From Nocardioides marmoriginsengisoli (GTDB taxonomy: Bacteria; Actinomycetota; Actinomycetes; Propionibacteriales; Nocardioidaceae), in assembly GCF_003725695.1 (NCBI RefSeq), contig NZ_RJSE01000006.1, forward strand, positions 75,001 through 139,000: 64,000 nt of DNA, in the 5' to 3' direction. Made by a program: the position numbers and the translations under genes. Positions 17,860 through 26,805 of the stretch are shown piece by piece (within the stretch, counting starts at the first letter, position 1; every line of letters starts with the position of its first letter). Below the pieces are notes generated by a model. It was not told the DNA's origin. It made no database searches and was given only the letters and a program-made list of their open reading frames with translations.

Positions 17860-18594
17860 CTAGCGCCAGCGCTCGGTGCGGGCCAGCAGCGCTGCGACCG
17901 CGGCGACGCCGGCGGTCGAGGTCCGCAGCACCGAGCTGCCCAGCCGGACCGCGCGGGCAGCCGAGAAGGCGACCAGCTCGTCGGCGCTGATCCCGCCCTC
18001 GGGGCCGACGACCACCAGGATCGAGCCGACCCCGTCGAGCGACAGGTCGGCAAGCGGGAGGTCGGCATCCTCGTGCAGCACCACGGCCAGGTCGGCCTCG
18101 GCGATCAGGTCGACCACGTCCTGGGTGGAGGCGACGGGGGTGATCTCCGGGAGCCAGGACCGCCGCGCCTGCTTGGCCGCCGTGCGTGCGGTGGCCTGCC
18201 ACTTGGCGAGACCCTTGGCGGCCCGGTCCCCGCGCCAGACGGCTACCGAGCGGGTCGCGGCCCAGGGCACGATCCGGTCGACGTCGATCTCGGTGAGGAC
18301 CTCGACCGCGAGCTCGCCGCGGTCCCCCTTCGGGATCGCCTGGACCACGGTGACCAGCGGGGTCGCCCGCTCGGCGAAAGCGGTCTCCACGACCTCGACG
18401 ACCAGGCTCGCCTTCGCGGTCTCGACCACGTTGCCGACGGCCGTGGTGCCGGCGCCGTCGGTCAGCGCGAGCTGCTCGCCGACCCGGATCCGCTTCACCG
18501 TCGCCGCGTGGCGGCCCTCGTCGCCGTCCAGGGTCACCCGGTCACCCGGGCGGGCACCGGCCACGGCATCGGCGAGGAAGACCGGAAGGGTCAT
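17860..18594 (-). CDS. rsmE: 16S rRNA (uracil-1498-N3)-methyltransferase
   Basis: SPOUT-class methyltransferase, 244 residues. N-terminal PUA-like domain (GDRVTLDGDEGRHAATVKRIRVGEQL), then the knotted catalytic domain with VVGPEGGISADE and VRLGSSVLRTSTAGVAA. Its ATG overlaps the dnaJ stop by ATGA, the conserved dnaJ-rsmE coupling of actinobacteria. Confidence 0.96.
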   Translation of the reverse strand: MTLPVFLADAVAGARPGDRVTLDGDEGRHAATVKRIRVGEQLALTDGAGTTAVGNVVETAKASLVVEVVETAFAERATPLVTVVQAIPKGDRGELAVEVLTEIDVDRIVPWAATRSVAVWRGDRAAKGLAKWQATARTAAKQARRSWLPEITPVASTQDVVDLIAEADLAVVLHEDADLPLADLSLDGVGSILVVVGPEGGISADELVAFSAARAVRLGSSVLRTSTAGVAAVAALLARTERWR

Positions 18595-19751
18595 TGCTTG
18601 AAGGCGTCCCGCACCCGGCCGAAGAGTCCCTTGTGCGCAGGCTGCACCCGGCCGTCCGGCGACTCCTCGTCACGCAGGGCGGCGAGCTCGCGGAGCAGCG
18701 CCTCCTGGCGATCGTCGAGCTTGCTGGGCGTCTCCACCTCGATGGTCACGACCACGTCGCCGCGGGCCTGGCTGCGCAGGCTCGGCACGCCGCGGCCGCG
18801 CAGCACGTGCTCGGTCCCGGACTGGGTGCCGGGCTTGACGTCGATGGTCACCGACCGCTCGACCTCGATCTCCTCGGTCTCCAGGTCGCCCTCGAGGAGC
18901 GGGAGCTCGATCGAGGTGCCCAGCGCTCCGGCGGTCATCGGGATCGCGATCCGGCAGTGCAGGTTGAGGCCTTCGCGGGTGAAGGTGCGGTGCGGGGAGA
19001 CCTGGATCTCGACGTACAGGTCGCCGGCGGGTCCGCCGCCCGGGCCGACCTCGCCCTCGCCGGAGAGCTGGACCCGGGTGCCGGTGTCCACGCCCGGCGG
19101 GATCTTCACGGTGATCGCCCGGCGCGACCGCAGCCGCCCGTCGCCGGCGCAGTCACGGCACGGGTCCGGGATGATCTCGCCGTAGCCGCGGCAGGCCGCG
19201 CACGGTCGCAGGGTCCGGATCTCGCCGAGGAACGAGCGCTGCACGTGCTGCACCTCGCCGCGGCCGTGGCAGGTCTCGCAGGTCACCGGGTGCGAACCCT
19301 CGGCGGCCCCCGAGCCGAGGCAGGTCGTGCAGAGGACGGCGGTGTCGACCTTCAGCTCCCGGGTGGCACCGAACGCCGCCTCCGCCAGCTCGAGGTCGAG
19401 GCGGACCAGGGCGTCCTGGCCGCGACGCTGACGCGAGCGCGGGCCGCGGGACGCGCCGCCCTGCTGGCCACCGAAGAAGGCGTCCATGATGTCGGTGAAG
19501 GAGAATCCCTGGCCCTGGCCGAAGCCGCCGGCCTGACCGAACGGGTCGCCGCCGAGGTCGTAGACCCGGCGCTTCTCGGGGTCGGAGAGGATCTCGTAGG
19601 CGGCCGAGACCTCCTTGAACTTCTCCTGCGCGCCCGGGTCGGAGTTGACGTCCGGGTGGTACTGCCGGGCGAGCTTCCGGTACGCCTTCTTCAAGGCGTC
19701 GGCGTCAGCGTCCCGGTCTACACCGAGCGTTGCGTAAGGGTCCTGGGGCAC
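18591..19751 (-). CDS. dnaJ: Chaperone DnaJ (DnaJ2-type)
   Basis: Hsp40 co-chaperone of DnaK, 386 residues. J domain (1-70) with the HPD motif in YHPDVN, a Gly/Phe-rich linker (GGFGQGQGFSFTD), four zinc-finger repeats (CTTCLGSG, CETCHGRG, CAACRGYG, CRDCAGDG) and the C-terminal substrate-binding domain. Start is GTG at 19751, giving MPQDPYATLGV. It lies 10 nt downstream of hrcA, so it is under CIRCE/HrcA control. This is the hrcA-linked dnaJ copy. The dnaK operon is not in the window. Confidence 0.97.
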   Translation of the reverse strand: MPQDPYATLGVDRDADADALKKAYRKLARQYHPDVNSDPGAQEKFKEVSAAYEILSDPEKRRVYDLGGDPFGQAGGFGQGQGFSFTDIMDAFFGGQQGGASRGPRSRQRRGQDALVRLDLELAEAAFGATRELKVDTAVLCTTCLGSGAAEGSHPVTCETCHGRGEVQHVQRSFLGEIRTLRPCAACRGYGEIIPDPCRDCAGDGRLRSRRAITVKIPPGVDTGTRVQLSGEGEVGPGGGPAGDLYVEIQVSPHRTFTREGLNLHCRIAIPMTAGALGTSIELPLLEGDLETEEIEVERSVTIDVKPGTQSGTEHVLRGRGVPSLRSQARGDVVVTIEVETPSKLDDRQEALLRELAALRDEESPDGRVQPAHKGLFGRVRDAFKQ

Positions 19752-19761
19752 GTGATTTCTT

Positions 19762-20781
19762 TCAGGATTCGTCGAGGATCGTGGAGACGTAGCGGGCGAC
19801 CGCGCGGACGGCGGCCATGGAGCCTGGGTAGTCCATCCGGGTCGGCCCGACGACACCGAGCGCGGAGAGCGCGTCGTCGCTGGCGCCGTACCCGGTCGCG
19901 ACCACGGAGGTGGCGGAGAGCTGGTCGATCGGGCCCTCGGCACCGATCCGGACGGTGACGAGGTCCGACGACGTCTCCCCCAGCAGCTTGAGCAGCACGA
20001 CGTGCTCCTCGAGCGCCTCCAGGATGGGCTTGACGGTCTGGTCGAAGTTGTCGCCGAACCGGGCCAGGTTGGCGGTGCCGCCGACCACGACGCGCTCGTC
20101 GGAGCGGTGGTTCGACATCGCCTCGACGACGGCCGCGACGACCACGGTGAAGGTGGGGGTGACGTCGTGGCCGACCTGCTCGGGAAGGGCGCCCAGGGCC
20201 GTGGCGGCCTCGGAGATCCGCTCGCCGGCGGCCGCCGCGTTGACCCGGAGCCGCAGGTCGCCGAGCAGGTCGTCGGTGAGCTCGACCGGCACCTCGATCA
20301 CCCGCTGCTCGACCCGACCCGTGGAGAGGATCAGCACCGCGAGCAGGCGGTGGGTGCTCAAGGCGACCAGCTCGACGTGTCGGACCGTCGACTTCGCCAG
20401 CGTCGGGTACTGCACGATCGCTACCTGCTGAGTCAGCTGCGCGAGCAGCCGGACGCTGCGCTGGACGACGTCGTCGAGGTCGTGGGCTCCTTCGAGGAAG
20501 CCGGCGATCGCGCGCTTCTCGGCCGCGGACATCGCCTTCACCGTGGTCAGCCGGTCGACGAAGAACCGGTAGCCCTTGTCGGTCGGGATCCGGCCGGCGC
20601 TGGTGTGCGGCTGCGCGATCAGGCCCTCGTCCTCCAGGGCGGCCATGTCGTTGCGGACGGTCGCAGGCGAGACGCCGAGCCGGTGCCGCTCGACCAGGGT
20701 CTTGCTGCCGACCGGCTCCTGGGTGGCCACGTAGTCCTCGACGATGGCGCGCAGGACGGCGAGCTTGCGGTCCTCGATCAT
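19762..20781 (-). CDS. hrcA: Heat-inducible transcription repressor HrcA
   Basis: Repressor that binds CIRCE, 339 residues from the ATG at 20781 ([18 protein letters not shown]), preceded by GGAGCCGAG. N-terminal winged helix includes [20 protein letters not shown] and [21 protein letters not shown]-like C-terminal domain ends [14 protein letters not shown] element lies 24-50 bp upstream, so the hrcA-dnaJ-rsmE operon is autoregulated. Confidence 0.97.
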   Translation of the reverse strand: MIEDRKLAVLRAIVEDYVATQEPVGSKTLVERHRLGVSPATVRNDMAALEDEGLIAQPHTSAGRIPTDKGYRFFVDRLTTVKAMSAAEKRAIAGFLEGAHDLDDVVQRSVRLLAQLTQQVAIVQYPTLAKSTVRHVELVALSTHRLLAVLILSTGRVEQRVIEVPVELTDDLLGDLRLRVNAAAAGERISEAATALGALPEQVGHDVTPTFTVVVAAVVEAMSNHRSDERVVVGGTANLARFGDNFDQTVKPILEALEEHVVLLKLLGETSSDLVTVRIGAEGPIDQLSATSVVATGYGASDDALSALGVVGPTRMDYPGSMAAVRAVARYVSTILDES

Positions 20782-20804
20782 CTCGGCTCCTCTCGGGCGG
20801 CGGC

Positions 20805-20831
20805 TTGGCACTCCAGTCGTGCGAGTGCCAA
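20805..20831. promoter_or_regulatory. CIRCE operator (HrcA binding site)
   Basis: TTGGCACTC (20805-20813) and GAGTGCCAA (20823-20831) form a perfect 9-bp inverted repeat with the canonical 9-bp spacer. Only the third base of each arm differs from the classical CIRCE (TTAGCACTC). It lies between hrcA and the divergent metallo-hydrolase and could repress both directions. Confidence 0.95.
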
Positions 20832-20849
20832 GTCTACTAGGGTGTCCGG

Positions 20850-21698
20850 ATGACCGACTTCACCGAGATCGCCGACCGGATCTGGGTGGCGCGGTACCCC
20901 TGGTTCGACGTCAACGTCGGGCTGATCGGCGGCTCCGAGGGCCTGGTGGTCGTCGACACGAACGCCTCGGCGGCGCTGGGCGCAGAGGTGGTCGCGGCGG
21001 TACGCCGGATCTCGGCGGCGCCGATCCTGGCGGCGGTGAACACGCACGTGCACTTCGACCACACCTTCGGCAACGCGGCCCTGGCCGCAGCCGGTGCCGA
21101 GCTGGTCGCCCACGAGGACGCCGCGGCAGCACTGCCGGCACACGCGGCCGAGATCCGCGCCGAGGCAGCCGGCAACGCCGACGAGCAGGACCTGCTGGTC
21201 GGCGAGATCGCGGTGCCGACCAGGACCTTCTCCTCAGCGCTCGCCCTCGACCTCGGGGACCGGGCCGTCGAGCTGATCCACCCGGGCCGCGGCCACACTG
21301 CCGGCGACCTGATCGTCAAGGTCCCGGATGCGGACGTGGTCTTCGCCGGCGACCTGGTCGAGGAGTCGGTCGCCCGCGCAGGGGTGCCCGGCTACGGCGC
21401 CGACTGCTACCCGATGGACTGGCCGTCGAGCCTGGACCTGGTGCTCAGCCTGACCGGCACCGGCACCCGGATCGTCCCGGGCCACGGTGCCGTGGTCGAC
21501 CAGGACTTCGTCCACGAGCAGCGCTCAGCGATCGGAGTCGTCGCCGAGACCATCCGCGACCTCGCGGGTCGCGGGGTCCCGGTGGAGCAGGCGATCGAGG
21601 TCGGCGACTGGCCGTACCCGCGGGAGGAGATGGCTGACGCCGTACGCCGGGGCTACGAGCAGCTTCCCGCCGTACGGCGCCAGCTGCCGTTGATCTGA
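20850..21698 (+). CDS. MBL-fold metallo-hydrolase
   Basis: A 282-residue metallo-beta-lactamase fold protein. Zinc motif HVHFDH (66-71), further ligands in [18 protein letters not shown] and VPGHGAV. Family members are hydrolases of varied esters, thioesters or lactones; the substrate is not evident. The ATG at 20850 is 18 bp from the CIRCE palindrome, so heat-shock control is possible. Confidence 0.9.
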   Translation: MTDFTEIADRIWVARYPWFDVNVGLIGGSEGLVVVDTNASAALGAEVVAAVRRISAAPILAAVNTHVHFDHTFGNAALAAAGAELVAHEDAAAALPAHAAEIRAEAAGNADEQDLLVGEIAVPTRTFSSALALDLGDRAVELIHPGRGHTAGDLIVKVPDADVVFAGDLVEESVARAGVPGYGADCYPMDWPSSLDLVLSLTGTGTRIVPGHGAVVDQDFVHEQRSAIGVVAETIRDLAGRGVPVEQAIEVGDWPYPREEMADAVRRGYEQLPAVRRQLPLI

Positions 21699-21723
21699 GG
21701 CCATCGGCTGGTCGGCCGCCTGC

Positions 21724-22122
21724 TCAGCAGGCCCAGTGGGCCCGGCCGTGCCAGCGCCGGCGACGCCACGGGGCGAAGGCCAGCAGCAGGACGCCGACGA
21801 CGAGCAGCGGGATCCACGGCACGTGCCCGGTGGCCGCGAGGATGATCGCGAGCACCAGCAGGGGCAGCAGCGGGAACGGGAACGGGAACGGCCCCCGGCG
21901 CCAGGCCCGGCCGTAGCCGGGATCCCCGGGCCCGAGGTAGCCGGGCCGGAGGTCGGCGAACACCGGGGCGAGATCGCCCCAGGTGCGCGCCGTCGCGGCG
22001 GCGTCCCTGCGCTCGTCGAGCTCGTCGGCATCGATCCGCCCGCGAGCGTGCTGCCGGTTCAGGCTGGCGAGCGCTCGCTTGCGGTCGCGATCACTGACCC
22101 GGAGGTCGTCGTTCCCGTACAT
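21724..22122 (-). CDS. DUF1707 domain membrane protein
   Basis: A 132-residue protein. Residues 5-60 are a DUF1707 (SHOCT-like) domain (RVSDRDRKRALASLNRQHARG, DELDERRDAAATARTWGDL). A Pro/Phe/Gly-rich linker follows, then two hydrophobic helices (about 83-102 and 104-120) and a basic tail. The ATG is 2 nt after the PadR stop, and the PadR 3' end supplies GAGGAG as ribosome binding site. Membership of the PadR operon suggests it is autoregulated with it. Function unknown. Confidence 0.88.
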   Translation of the reverse strand: MYGNDDLRVSDRDRKRALASLNRQHARGRIDADELDERRDAAATARTWGDLAPVFADLRPGYLGPGDPGYGRAWRRGPFPFPFPLLPLLVLAIILAATGHVPWIPLLVVGVLLLAFAPWRRRRWHGRAHWAC

Positions 22123-22124
22123 CG

Positions 22125-22877
22125 TTACTCCTCCTCGGCGGATTCCGGCCCCTCGGCGAGGAGGCCGTACAGCTTGCGGCGGGTGTCGGCGAGGATCTCG
22201 ACGGCCTTCGCCTGCTGGGCCGGCGTACCGGCGGACGCGACCTGGACGATCGCACCCACGGTCTGCTTGATCACCTGGCGGAGGTCGGCGTGACCCTCCT
22301 CGGAACCGTCCTCGTCGAACGGGCTCCAGACCGCGGCGACCTGGTCGGCGTTGTCGGCCAGGTAGCTCCGGCCGGCGTCGGTGAGCTGCAGGGTCTTCCG
22401 ACCCGCGGGAGCGTCCTCGACGAATCCTTCGTCGACGAGCTGGGCGATCGTCGGGTAGACCGACCCGGGGCTGGGCTTCCAGACGCCCTGGGTGCGCTCC
22501 GCGATCTGCTGGATGACCTGGTAGCCGTTCAGCGGCTCCCCGGCCGCGCCGAGGACGTCGAGGATCGCCGGCCGGACGTCACCCCGGCGGACCCGGGTGC
22601 GGCGACCGCCCCGGCCACCGCCGGGACCTCCGCCCCACTGCGGGCCGAACATCTGGGTGACCCACGGCGGCGGGCCGAAGCTCTGGTCGCCGGGGCGTCC
22701 GCCCCACTCGCCGCGACCGTGCGGTCCGTGACCGCGCCCGCGACGCCGGCCGCCTTCGCGACCGCCCTCCGGGTCTCCGTCGGGACCGCGCCGCTGGCGC
22801 CGTACCCCTTCGAACGGGGACCCGCCGTAGCCGGCACCCCAGGCATTGCTGTCGAACTGGTTGTTGTTGGTACGCAT
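22125..22877 (-). CDS. PadR-family transcriptional regulator with a Gly/Arg-rich N-terminal tail
   Basis: A 250-residue protein. The winged-helix PadR domain occupies about 100-180 (ILDVLGAAGEPLNGYQVIQQI, PSPGSVYPTIAQLVDEGFV, RKTLQLTDAGRSYL), followed by a helical dimerisation tail. The first 95 residues are low complexity, rich in Gly, Arg and Pro, with GPPPWVTQMFGP embedded. Similar tails occur in other actinobacterial PadR proteins. AAGGAG precedes the ATG. The upstream palindromes at 22944-22967 are the probable operator. Confidence 0.92.
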   Translation of the reverse strand: MRTNNNQFDSNAWGAGYGGSPFEGVRRQRRGPDGDPEGGREGGRRRGRGHGPHGRGEWGGRPGDQSFGPPPWVTQMFGPQWGGGPGGGRGGRRTRVRRGDVRPAILDVLGAAGEPLNGYQVIQQIAERTQGVWKPSPGSVYPTIAQLVDEGFVEDAPAGRKTLQLTDAGRSYLADNADQVAAVWSPFDEDGSEEGHADLRQVIKQTVGAIVQVASAGTPAQQAKAVEILADTRRKLYGLLAEGPESAEEE

Positions 22878-22943
22878 GTGCTTTCTCCTTGCATCTGATC
22901 GAGGCGGCGGTTCTTGTCTGCGCCGTTCTTCTCGATACGTTTA

Positions 22944-22967
22944 CGATATATCGTGAACACTCACGAT
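22944..22967. promoter_or_regulatory. Overlapping palindromes upstream of padR (likely operator)
   Basis: CGATATATCG (22944-22953) is a perfect palindrome, and ATCGTGA-4-TCACGAT (22950-22967) is a perfect 7-bp inverted repeat. They overlap. This AT-rich island in GC-rich DNA includes a probable -10 region on the minus strand. PadR regulators typically bind such sites at their own promoter. The start codon is about 67 bp away. Confidence 0.7.
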
Positions 22968-22989
22968 GCAAGAAGATATTCCAAGCGAC

Positions 22990-23032
22990 GTTGAGTGGGC
23001 CCGTTGTGTCGTTCGACTGGGCCCTTGTTGCC
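22990..23032. repeat. Intergenic 22-nt tandem repeat, about two to three units
   Basis: On the plus strand GTTGAGTGGGCCC and TTCGACTGGGCCC recur with a 22-nt period. On the minus strand the units match those at 53195-53290 (TCGA-x-CGACAC-x-ACGGGCC). It lies between padR and the DUF3152 gene. Confidence 0.6.
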
Positions 23033-23040
23033 AGTCCTCC

Positions 23041-24168
23041 TCAACGAGAGGTCCAGCGCTCCGACGGGAGGGGGAACGGGTTGAAGCGGCAGCCGTTGAG
23101 ACCCTTGGACTGCTGCATCATGATCGGGGCGAGGCGGCCCTTCCCCGGGCAGCTGCTGTGCCAGTGGCCGAGCCAGTGCCCCGTCTCGTGGTTGAGCACC
23201 ATGTGCCGGTAGTCCCGCAGTGGCCGGCCGGCGGCGTTCCAGGCCGGCGACGCATGCTGCCAGCGGGTCTGGTTGATGATCACGTAGCGGCCGACCCGGC
23301 AGCTCCAGGTGCTGCTGCACGGGGCGCCGAAGCTCGGCACCTTCGCAGCGCTGCTCAGCACCAGGGTGAAGTCACCGCCGCGTGCCACCTGCCGGAACTG
23401 GTAGCCGGCCGAACGCCAGCCGCGCGGGTCGGCGTACGACGCGGCGGCCAGCCGGGTGAACGTCTCCAGGTTCGCGGTGATCCGCCCGCGGGTGGCGATG
23501 CTGTAGGTGTAGCGCCGCTTCACCCCGACCCGGTGGTCGATCAACCCGGTCGCGGGCGAGGTCGCCGTCCCGTTCGCGTACGCCGCCCGCCGGGCGACCA
23601 CCCGCACCTTGATCCGGGCGCCGAAGTCGGCGACGACGAGCCGGTACGTCGGGTGCACCGCTCCCTTGATCGGCCGGCCGTCGCGCAGCCACCGGTACGC
23701 CAGCGCCGTCGGTCTCGGGCTCCAGGTGCCGGGAGCAGCCGTCAAGGTGCGGCCCCAGCGCCGGACACCGGAGATCGTCGGTGCTGCCTTGGCCACGAGC
23801 ACGCCGGCCTGGACGGCGGCGGTCGGGAGCGAGGTCGCCGGCGCGCTGACACCGCCGTCGGTGCCGGTCGCCACCACCCGGACCGAGATCCGCCGGGCGA
23901 GGTCCCCCTCCACCAGCCGGTACGACGACCCGGCTGCACCGGCGATCGCCGTACCGTCGCGCCACCAGGAGTAGGCGTAGGACTCGGCGGCCGGGAGCCA
24001 GGAACCGGGCGCCGCAGCCAGGGCCTGGCCGACCTTCGCCGTCCCGCTGATCGTCGGGAGCGACTGGTTGACCGGCGGCACCGGCTCCGCCGCACCGGCA
24101 GCGGTCATCAGCCCGGAGAGGCCGACGATCAGGACGGTGGCCAGCACGACCCAAGATTTCCGTGTCAT
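23041..24168 (-). CDS. Secreted DUF3152 zinc metalloprotease with Ig-like repeats
   Basis: A 375-residue exported protein. Signal peptide (MTRKSWVVLATVLIVGLSGL, cleavage near AAGA-AEP). Two tandem Ig-like repeats follow (about 35-120 and 128-208), each with P-T-I-S-G, a G-x-W centre, Y-x-W and Y-R-L-V. The C-terminal DUF3152 domain (about 215-375) has the gluzincin-like HETGHWLGHWH site and cysteines for disulfides. Relatives are predicted extracellular metalloproteases. The substrate is unknown. Confidence 0.88.
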   Translation of the reverse strand: MTRKSWVVLATVLIVGLSGLMTAAGAAEPVPPVNQSLPTISGTAKVGQALAAAPGSWLPAAESYAYSWWRDGTAIAGAAGSSYRLVEGDLARRISVRVVATGTDGGVSAPATSLPTAAVQAGVLVAKAAPTISGVRRWGRTLTAAPGTWSPRPTALAYRWLRDGRPIKGAVHPTYRLVVADFGARIKVRVVARRAAYANGTATSPATGLIDHRVGVKRRYTYSIATRGRITANLETFTRLAAASYADPRGWRSAGYQFRQVARGGDFTLVLSSAAKVPSFGAPCSSTWSCRVGRYVIINQTRWQHASPAWNAAGRPLRDYRHMVLNHETGHWLGHWHSSCPGKGRLAPIMMQQSKGLNGCRFNPFPLPSERWTSR

Positions 24169-24227
24169 GCGGTCGAGCGTAGGCGAGCCTTCGACGCTCG
24201 GCCGGGCGCAGTGCCTAGCGTTACCCG

Positions 24228-25070
24228 GTGACCTTCGATCGTTATGGCTCCGACGTCCTGAACACCGACTGGCGCGCGCCGAAGAAGGGCCGCTCGGTCG
24301 AGCTGGTCGCCGAGCTGGGGCTGGTCGTCGAAGAGGTCCAGACCGACTTCTGTGGCGAGATCGTCAAGGTCGAGCGCGACCTCGGCACCCTGATCCTGGA
24401 GGACCGCCGCAACAAGCGCCGTACCTTCCCGCTGGGGCCGGGGTTCCTGGCCGACGGCGTCCCGGTGATCCTGGTCGCGCCGGTGAAGAAGGGTCCGGTC
24501 GCGCCGAGCCGGACGGCATCGGGTTCGATCGCGGTCGCCGGCGCCAAGGCCCGGGTGGCGCGGGCGAGCCGGATCTTCGTCGAGGGCCGCCACGACGCCG
24601 AGCTGGTCGAGAAGGTCTGGGGCGCGGACCTGCGGATCGAGGGCGTGGTCGTGGAGTACCTCGAAGGCATCGACGACCTCTCCGCGCACCTGCGCGACTT
24701 CGGGCCCGGGCCGGAGCGACGTGTCGGCGTGCTGGTCGACCACCTGGTGCACGGCTCCAAGGAGAGCCGGATCGCGCAGTCGGTGGCGAAGTCGCCGATC
24801 GGCAAGCACGTGCTGATCGTCGGCCACCCCTACATCGACGTCTGGGCAGCGGTGAAGCCCGAGCGCCTCGGCAAGGAGGCCTGGCCGACGATCCCGCGGA
24901 ACATCGAGTGGAAGAAGGGCGTCTGCCAGCAGTTCGGCTGGCCGCACCGGGACCAGACCGACATCGCCCGCGCCTGGAAGCACATCCTCTCGAAGGTGAA
25001 CTCGTACGCCGACCTGGAGCCGTCGCTGCTGGGCCGTGTCGAGGAGCTGATCGACTTCGTGACCGGCTAG
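24228..25070 (+). CDS. DUF3097 family protein
   Basis: A 280-residue cytoplasmic protein typical of actinobacteria. Conserved stretches are NTDWRAPKKGRSVEL, IFVEGRHDAELVEKVWG, GVLVDHLVHGSKESRIA, HPYIDVWAAVKP and WPHRDQTDIARAW. The EGRHDAEL and LVDHL blocks recall Toprim-like acidic motifs, though I would not assign an activity. The start is GTG at 24228. It is divergent from the DUF3152 gene, with a 59-bp promoter gap. Confidence 0.88.
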   Translation: MTFDRYGSDVLNTDWRAPKKGRSVELVAELGLVVEEVQTDFCGEIVKVERDLGTLILEDRRNKRRTFPLGPGFLADGVPVILVAPVKKGPVAPSRTASGSIAVAGAKARVARASRIFVEGRHDAELVEKVWGADLRIEGVVVEYLEGIDDLSAHLRDFGPGPERRVGVLVDHLVHGSKESRIAQSVAKSPIGKHVLIVGHPYIDVWAAVKPERLGKEAWPTIPRNIEWKKGVCQQFGWPHRDQTDIARAWKHILSKVNSYADLEPSLLGRVEELIDFVTG

Positions 25071-25161
25071 TCGTCGAGGACGAAAACCACGTCTGAAGTC
25101 GCGGAGACGGCGAGTACGGTGCGGCTGACGACACGTACGACGAACCGTGAAGGAGCGACGA

Positions 25162-25524
25162 GTGCCAGGCGCCGAGCTACGAGGGGTCACCCTGGACTGT
25201 GCCGACCCGCAGGCGCTGGCGGGCTTCTACGGCGCCCTGACCGGGATGCGCGAGCTCTTCAGCTCGGCCGGGTTCGTCGCTCTGACGAACGACGCCGGCT
25301 GCGATCTGGGATTCCAGCGGGTTGACGGGTATCGGGCTCCGGAGTGGCCCGGCCAGGACGTGCCCCAACAGCTCCACCTGGACTTCCGGTCCGACGACCT
25401 CACCGCGACAGAGGCTCTGGCGTTGGAGCTCGGCGCGACCCGACCGGACCATCAGCCGGGCGACGGACGCTGGCGGGTGCTCCTGGATCCTGCCGGCCAC
25501 CCCTTCTGCCTGACGTCCTCCTGA
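25162..25524 (+). CDS. VOC-superfamily protein (glyoxalase-like)
   Basis: A 120-residue vicinal-oxygen-chelate protein with a single betaalphabetabetabeta module pair: LRGVTLDCADPQALAGFY, QQLHLDFRSDDL and RVLLDPAGHPFCL. The GTG at 25162 is chosen because AAGGAG lies six bases upstream; the GTG at 25147 has no such site. Activity unknown. It converges on hemW, with stops one base apart. Confidence 0.85.
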   Translation: MPGAELRGVTLDCADPQALAGFYGALTGMRELFSSAGFVALTNDAGCDLGFQRVDGYRAPEWPGQDVPQQLHLDFRSDDLTATEALALELGATRPDHQPGDGRWRVLLDPAGHPFCLTSS

Positions 25525-25525
25525 T

Positions 25526-26734
25526 TCAGTCGCCCTCGTCGAGCAGGTCGCGCACCACTGCGTCGGCGAGCAGCCGGCCGCGGCGGGTGAGCACCAGCCG
25601 GTCTCCGACGACGTCCGCGAGCCCGTCGGCGACCACCGGAGCGACAGCAGCAGCAGGGACCAGGTCGAGCGGCAGGCCCTCGCGCAGCCGGACCTCCAGC
25701 AGCACCCGTTCGACGCGCCGGGTCTCGGCGTCGAGCACCTCGCGGGCCAGGGTCGGGGACTCCCCCGCGGCCAGCCGGGCGGCGTACGCGGTCGGGTGCT
25801 TGGCGTTCCACCAGCGGACCCCGCCCACGTGCGCGTGCGCGCCGGGACCGATGCCGAGCCAGTGCTGCGAGCGCCAGTACAGCTCGTTGTGGCGGCACCG
25901 GGACTCGTCGTCGCGCGCCCAGTTGGAGACCTCGTACCAGCCGAGTCCGGCCGCGCCGAGCAGGTCGTCGACGAGCTCGTACTTGTCGGCCAGGTCGTCC
26001 TCGTCGGGCATCGGCAGCACCCCGGACCGGACCTGCCGGGCCAGCGCGGTGCCGTCCTCGACGATCAGCGAGTACGCCGAGACGTGGTCCGGCGAGCAGG
26101 CCAGCGCTGCTTCGACCGACCGCTGCCAGTCGGCCAGGGTCTCCCCCGGCGTGCCGTAGATCAGGTCCAGGCTGACCTGCTCGAAGCCCGCCTCCCGGGC
26201 CCAGGCGACCGCCTGCGGCACCCGGTCCGGGTCGTGGGTCCGGTCCAGGACCGCGAGCACCGACGGCACCGCGGACTGCATCCCGAAGGAGATCCGGGTG
26301 AAGCCGCCGGCGCGGAGCTCGGCGAGCGACTCGGGAGTCACGCTGTCCGGGTTGGCCTCGGTAGTCACCTCGGCGTCGGCCGCCAGGCCGAAGCGATCCC
26401 GGACGGCGGCCAGCATCGCCACCAGGTCGGCGCTCGGCAGCAGCGTCGGCGTGCCGCCCCCGAAGAAGACGGTCGACACCTCGGGGGCTCCGGGGAGCAC
26501 CCGCGCGAGCAGGTCCACCTCGGCGATCGCCGACGACGCATAGGTCGCCTGGGAGGCACCGCCGCCCAGCTCGGTCGCGGTGTAGGTGTTGAAGTCGCAG
26601 TAGCCGCAGCGCACCGAGCAGTACGGCACGTGCAGGTAGGCCCCGAGCGGGACGTCCGGCAGCTCGGCCAGGGCGGCTGCCGGGAGGGATCCGTCGCTCG
26701 GGGCGGGATCTCCGTCAGGAAGGGTCGAGGGCAC
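25526..26734 (-). CDS. hemW: Radical SAM protein HemW (heme chaperone)
   Basis: A 402-residue member of the HemN-like radical SAM group. The 4Fe-4S motif is CSVRCGYC (near residue 39), followed by FFGGGTPTLLP, ISFGMQS and DLIYGTPGETLADW. The C-terminal HemW region includes YEVSNWAR and GIGPGAHAH. The CxxxCxYC spacing and the actinobacterial lepA-hemW-hrcA order favour HemW, which carries heme rather than acting as a coproporphyrinogen oxidase. GTG start. Confidence 0.94.
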   Translation of the reverse strand: MPSTLPDGDPAPSDGSLPAAALAELPDVPLGAYLHVPYCSVRCGYCDFNTYTATELGGGASQATYASSAIAEVDLLARVLPGAPEVSTVFFGGGTPTLLPSADLVAMLAAVRDRFGLAADAEVTTEANPDSVTPESLAELRAGGFTRISFGMQSAVPSVLAVLDRTHDPDRVPQAVAWAREAGFEQVSLDLIYGTPGETLADWQRSVEAALACSPDHVSAYSLIVEDGTALARQVRSGVLPMPDEDDLADKYELVDDLLGAAGLGWYEVSNWARDDESRCRHNELYWRSQHWLGIGPGAHAHVGGVRWWNAKHPTAYAARLAAGESPTLAREVLDAETRRVERVLLEVRLREGLPLDLVPAAAVAPVVADGLADVVGDRLVLTRRGRLLADAVVRDLLDEGD

Positions 26735-26743
26735 GGGTCGAGG

Positions 26744-26790
26744 CTATCGAGCGCCCGAGCTTGCTCGAGGCCGAGTGGTCGAGGAGCACG
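26744..26790. repeat. Intergenic GAG/CTC-rich imperfect repeat
   Basis: A segment with CGCCCGAGCTTGCTCGAGG and nearby GTGGTCGAGG copies. It resembles dispersed intergenic repeats seen in Nocardioides-like genomes and is related in style to the 25-nt element at 27716. It lies between hemW and the dioxygenase gene. Confidence 0.4.
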
Positions 26791-26805
26791 GGTCGAGGGT
26801 GGTCC

